Assembly: GCA_023376005.1 (NCBI GenBank)
Contig: CM042151.1
Coordinates: 74,317,554 to 74,381,553, forward strand
Length of the DNA stretch: 64,000 bases
From: Doryteuthis pealeii
Lineage: Eukaryota > Mollusca > Cephalopoda > Myopsida > Loliginidae
Direction of reading: 5' to 3'
Every line of letters starts with the position of its first letter. Position 1 is the first letter of the stretch. Positions 59,879 to 64,000 of this stretch are shown one piece after another. Position numbers and translations under genes: made by a program. The notes beneath the pieces were generated by a model. The model was not told the DNA's origin, did not search any database, and worked only from the letters and a program-made list of their open reading frames with translations.

Positions 59879-60522
59879 TGTCTACGGTAAGTTTCAATTG
59901 ATTTAACTAAGTAGGCTCAAAAATTGCCAAGGGAGGAAATCTTTTTTTTTAATTTCTTAATTTTAAAACAATTACCAAAAATCAGGGAATTGTCAAATTT
60001 TTTCACCAAATTATTTTCCCACGACTTAATTTTATAATGATTGATTTATTTTATTAAAGTAACTTGAAAAAATACTTTTTTTTTTATCAATTCAGAATGT
60101 GTGTGGAGGTGTGACCTTTGACCGTTTGAAGAAAATTTTTTTTACATTTCTGAAAGATCATATCCGGAAGAATATAAAGAAAAATAGAAAATAAAAAAAT
60201 ATGAATTCAATCAAAAGTTATTTTCTTAAAACTAAAAAAATAATAATGTAGCAAGTTTTTTTTTTTTTTTTTTTGTAGTATTAAAAAATATATTTTACTT
60301 TAAATTGATGCAAAAAAACTTATTTTATCTTAATTAACCTGAGTTTTTAACAACCTTAAATGTTCCATGGTCAATTTTACATGTCTTACAGCATCTGGGA
60401 CTAACTCGAAAATTTAACAAAAAATAGCCCCAATTTTTATCTTTGAAAAAGTCTAAGTTAAAAAAAAAAACACTATGTGCTAAATATTTTTTAAGAATTT
60501 TTAAAAATCGTCAATTTAGATT

Positions 60523-60669
60523 ATGGAGGACAAAACGGTCCAAATAACCTCCCTTTCTGAAAAGGGACTTTACCTTGTGTGTTGTGAACGATTTCAACAC
60601 ATTTCACAAGTTACTCTAATTCATTCATTGAAGGAAGACTTTATTTCAAAATGTACGTTGTTCTTTTAA
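60523..60669 (+). CDS. Possible small ORF, 48 residues
   Basis: ATG to TAA, encoding MEDKTVQITSLSEKGLYLVC and continuing with a mixed, non-repetitive composition (CERFQHISQVTLIHSLKEDF). It lies in a stretch less AT-biased than its flanks and I find no other copy in the window. The family is not recognised. It could be an exon, a micropeptide or chance. Confidence 0.25.
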   Translation: MEDKTVQITSLSEKGLYLVCCERFQHISQVTLIHSLKEDFISKCTLFF

Positions 60670-60899
60670 TTATTTTATATACATTCCTTTCAAAAATAGT
60701 TAACTTGAAATTAATACCTGTTATATACACAAATATAGATATCTCCCAATTCATTAATTTACCAAATTCAATTCGCCCACACACCACAATGAAGAGAATC
60801 CCAACTGTATGTAAACGGCCTGAGGCGCTAAATCAAGTGACGAATTTTCGTCTTTGCGCACCCAAGAAATAAAACAAATAATATTAGATACAGAATTCG

Positions 60900-61650
60900 G
60901 ATTTTCGACCAATAAAAACCCGTCTCCCCAAAATACCAAGGGCTTTCTGGAGCCTACCTTTTTGCTATAAAAACAAGCCGACTAAAAGTCGAAGGCAGTT
61001 GATCCAAGGCCCTCTAAGATATCAAATATCAGTGTATATCTTAGAAGGCGCTGGTTGATCACATGCGGTCGCAGAATGAAGGTCGGCTCGTCCCAAGCCA
61101 AATCAAACGAACCGCCGTACCGACCGCACCGCACCACACCAGCCAAGCCTTCAACCTCAAACTTGCTTTGAACCCTACGCGGCTCGTCCCATACCAAGTC
61201 AAACGAACCGCCGTACCGACCACACCACACCCCGCGCCACACCAGCCAAGCCACAAACCCTGCGCCACTACCAACGGCCCACCTGATTTCCCCTAACCCT
61301 CTCTGACACGACCACACCAAACGTGTCTTAAAAGGACTGCGACTATCATCAATTTTACCAAATTGACGCCTATCAACTCAAATCAGCATACCAACATATA
61401 ACTTTTACCAAACTACATTGGACCCTGCCAACACGATACTACAACTACCATCACTGGTTCATCTGCCCACATCACCATCCACTACAACTGACTAGGCCAC
61501 AGGGACCTTCCTGACTTATTATCCACGCCATACTATATCCACACCACACCTCGCGTCCCGCATAGCCAGAACTGACCTTCAACCCACGCCTACCCCCATT
61601 TCACCAAGCAGCGAAAAGGAATTACCATCACAACAATTCCAGCTTTTGTT
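60900..61650 (+). promoter_or_regulatory. GC-rich island with TATA box and initiator
   Basis: TATAAAA at 60,966 is followed 31 bp later by GGCAGTTGATC, a spacing and initiator typical of RNA polymerase II start sites. Downstream, an imperfect inverted repeat (CTCTAAGATAT / ATATCTTAGA, 61,013-61,053) is followed by two direct repeats (about 61,067-61,150 and 61,184-61,256) sharing CAAACGAACCGCCGTACCGA. Then comes pyrimidine/adenine-rich sequence to AAATAAACG at about 61,660. It may be a solo LTR or the promoter of an unannotated transcript; I could not find LTR boundaries. Frames here (61,063-61,296 plus; 60,982-61,320 minus) are repeat-driven. Confidence 0.45.
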
Positions 61651-61659
61651 TATTTCAAA

Positions 61660-64000
61660 TAAACGATATTAATCCAAATCTCCTCATCTATTTTTTCTTT
61701 TGCAAACTATACGCATTTTGAGATATTTCATACCTAATTAAAAGAAAGCATTTCAAATTATTGAACACTGAAATAAAACTGAATGTCCTTAAAAATATTT
61801 TTTACGCGAGTATTTTTATTCTAAATATTGTGAGACTAACTCTAACTAATAAACATTTTTGTAATGATAGTAAAAAAAAAAAAAAAAACAGCACACAAAT
61901 AACACTTAAAGTTTTGTTAGACACGTGAAAGTTTTCATGTAAATTTTAATTCGCGTTAACAGGAATTATTGGCAAATGAATTCTCTTTTGTTTATGAAAT
62001 TATTCACTACTGAATTTTTTTTAATGAAAATGAGTTTATAGTAAAATTTACATAGCGAATAATTTCATTTTTTTTTTTTTTTTTTGTAAAGTTTCCTAAT
62101 ATCGGTAATTCTGTAATTGTCAGTGTCTGGAATTTTTTTTCCGGTGCTAAAACCACAATTTTTATTTGGAATACAAATAAATATCAATTTACAATTTTAA
62201 ATTTTTTTTTTTTTTAAGTTAAAACGTTTTTGGGTTAAATCGAACGCAAAGGACCTATTTTCCAAACAGGGAATCAAACAATTTTAATGTCATTTTCAGT
62301 GTTATGAATAAAAAATATAATGGACCAGTTATTTTATTTAAGAACTTTTACAGTTTTTCAAGTCTTTAACTTTGAATCCTGTATCTTTGAGTCTTAAAAC
62401 ACAGATTCTGAAAGATACGTGATTCCGAGGTAACTTACCTGAAAAATGCAAAAGTTTTGAAAATGAAATAACTAATGCATTATATCTTTTATTCATTAAT
62501 ATATCAACACTGAAAATATCATTAAATTCTGTTAATTTCTTAACTTTTGGTATATTTTTTTCCCTTTTGGCAGGGTGACATATGATAGTGGAATTTAAGT
62601 CCATTAAGTTCGATTTAACTTGTTTTCAAGTTGCGTGTTTAAATTTTCTCTTTCCCTTCACGTGGCTAGATATTTTTTTTTTGGTAAATGAAAAAATTCA
62701 TTTTTTGGTTAAATTTTATATTTTCATGAAAAATTAAAATTTAAAGAACTTGTCAAAATTGTCAAGCGGTAAAAAGTGCTAAAAATGTAATTTTTATTGT
62801 CAAATTTACATAGTAAATAATTACCTTTATTTATTTAAGTTTACATAGCGAATAATTTAAAGAATTCAATGTTTATCTTTTACTTTGAAATACCCGGATG
62901 TGAAAACATACGATAGAATTATATCACTATTTGCTTCCATATGTAAGCCAATCGAATGTATTTAAGAAAAAAAGAAAAAGAAGAAGTGCGCTCGTCTTTT
63001 AGAATACACAGTCATACATACTCCCTCCCACCCTCAAATCTGAGCCACCCGAGATTTAACGAAGCAAAACTGTAAACATTGTATTTCGTTTATAATTTTC
63101 ATTATTTCCGTCGGCCGAAAAGTTTTTTGTTTTTTTTAATCATCAGGAATTTGTTTCATGTTTCTTCTTTCGAATGGACAACTATTTTCAAGATAATATT
63201 AACATTTATGTAAGTTTCATTGTGTTATATAGGGGGGGGGGATAAATTTCACATGGAAAATTGGTGGTACCTAATGTACATTAAAAGCTTTAACACATTT
63301 GAATATTTGATCTGGCGTTGTTTTTAATTAAAAGATAGAAATATAAAGTTGATGGCAAAATATTGATTTTTACATGCATAAATATTTTGAATGGTTTGAA
63401 ATATTGTTAACATTTCTATCAATCAATAAATTAAACTCCGATGTGATACAAAGGTCTCGACAAAGAAAATAAACCTTTTTCAAGGTTTGTTTTGAATCTA
63501 TTTGATAAAATTATTTTTCATGACAAATAAGTTTTAAAAAGACTAGCAAATATATGCACCCTCCGGGTGCAAGTATTTAAGATTTAATATAATAAAATAT
63601 CACATTAAATTAAAAAGGCTAATGAAACTGAATAAGAATGCAGAAAAAAATTGGAACAGAGGGGGTATGATTGAAAAATAGAACAACTTTGAAACTAAGT
63701 CTTCTATCATTTTCCCTTACTCCCGTCTTTCATTGGTAAATTTTCTTAATTTAACTGTTTAGTTAAAATAGGAAGTAAAGAATAAAATAACAGTTATTTA
63801 TTCTTGTTAATGGATTTCTTTTAAGATTTTCATCGAGATTTTTCCTCGTATTCAATAAGATAAAACCAAACAATTAGAAATCAATAATACTAAGCATATG
63901 TTTATTAAAATCACATTTTTAGGATCAATATGCAAATTAACCTTCCCATTCATACTGTAAGCCGCTATTTTGTTGTATATATAAATACAATTGCATGTTA
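61660..64000. repeat. A/T-rich DNA with repeat fragments
   Basis: 62,275-62,362 and 62,440-62,535 are inverted copies of a B-family internal segment. 63,050-63,276 is the right end of a TAGG-family element (GGTGGTACCTA). The rest holds no gene or recognisable element; a direct pair of short motifs (TGCACCC TCCGGGTGCA) near 63,555 can form a small hairpin. Confidence 0.45.

Noticed and set aside
60982..61320. 112-codon frame in the GC-rich island (minus) and a 77-codon frame (plus)
   Set aside because: They cross two direct repeats and a promoter-like start; amino-acid content is a by-product of CG- and CA-rich DNA.

Overview
The window reads as repeat-rich, AT-rich nuclear DNA of an animal. 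There is no operon structure or bacterial gene density, coding sequence is sparse, and there are long A/T tracts, microsatellites, tRNA-derived SINEs, several non-LTR retrotransposon families, a mariner transposon, solo LTRs and a cluster of C2H2 zinc-finger (ZNF) genes. That mix, with ZNF tandem expansion, R2-type retroelements and tRNA-SINEs, fits a mollusc, most plausibly a coleoid cephalopod such as octopus. The taxon is an inference from general resemblance, not demonstrated here.

Layout. 0-11.7 kb is a nested pile of non-coding repeats: an X family, a B family, and a family with TAGGTACCACCA termini and 8-bp target duplications. It also holds a large inverted repeat at 4.5-5.2 kb and two tandem SINEs at 8.9-9.4 kb. 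11.8-16.7 kb holds a decayed LINE reverse transcriptase, a short low-repeat stretch with two CRE palindromes, a 1.6-kb minisatellite and the C-terminal remnant of a similar LINE. 16.7-30.7 kb is a recent tandem duplication carrying ZNF1 (frameshifted) and ZNF2 (intact, 11 fingers), both on the minus strand. 30.7-39.3 kb is repeats, a second LINE family, and a mariner element whose paralogous empty site lies at about 2.1 kb. 39.4-45.8 kb holds ZNF3 (three frameshifts) with an R2-type polymerase C-terminus on its 3' side and a diverged copy of the ZNF upstream region. 45.8-52.5 kb is again repeats, with a 300-bp solo LTR. 52.5-56.1 kb holds ZNF4 (intact, 10 fingers) followed on the same strand by an R2-type reverse transcriptase remnant, which is split at its catalytic box by a 1,034-bp solo LTR. 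56-64 kb is repeats, including a Penelope-like non-autonomous element and a GC-rich TATA-containing island.

How the parts relate. The four ZNF loci share strand, a 3' splice acceptor, a 5' region of decayed fingers and an (AAT)n tract at the same upstream place, so they are tandem paralogues. ZNF1/ZNF2 form one lineage, and ZNF3/ZNF4 share a different N-terminus. All four are physically interleaved with pieces of an R2-type non-LTR retrotransposon in the same orientation: reverse transcriptase beside ZNF4, zinc knuckle plus endonuclease-like tail beside ZNF3, and tail fragments within and beside ZNF1/ZNF2. This composite ZNF/retroelement organisation is the most interesting signal in the window. 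Only ZNF2 and ZNF4 look able to encode a full-length protein. All calls come from reading the sequence by eye; no database search was run.
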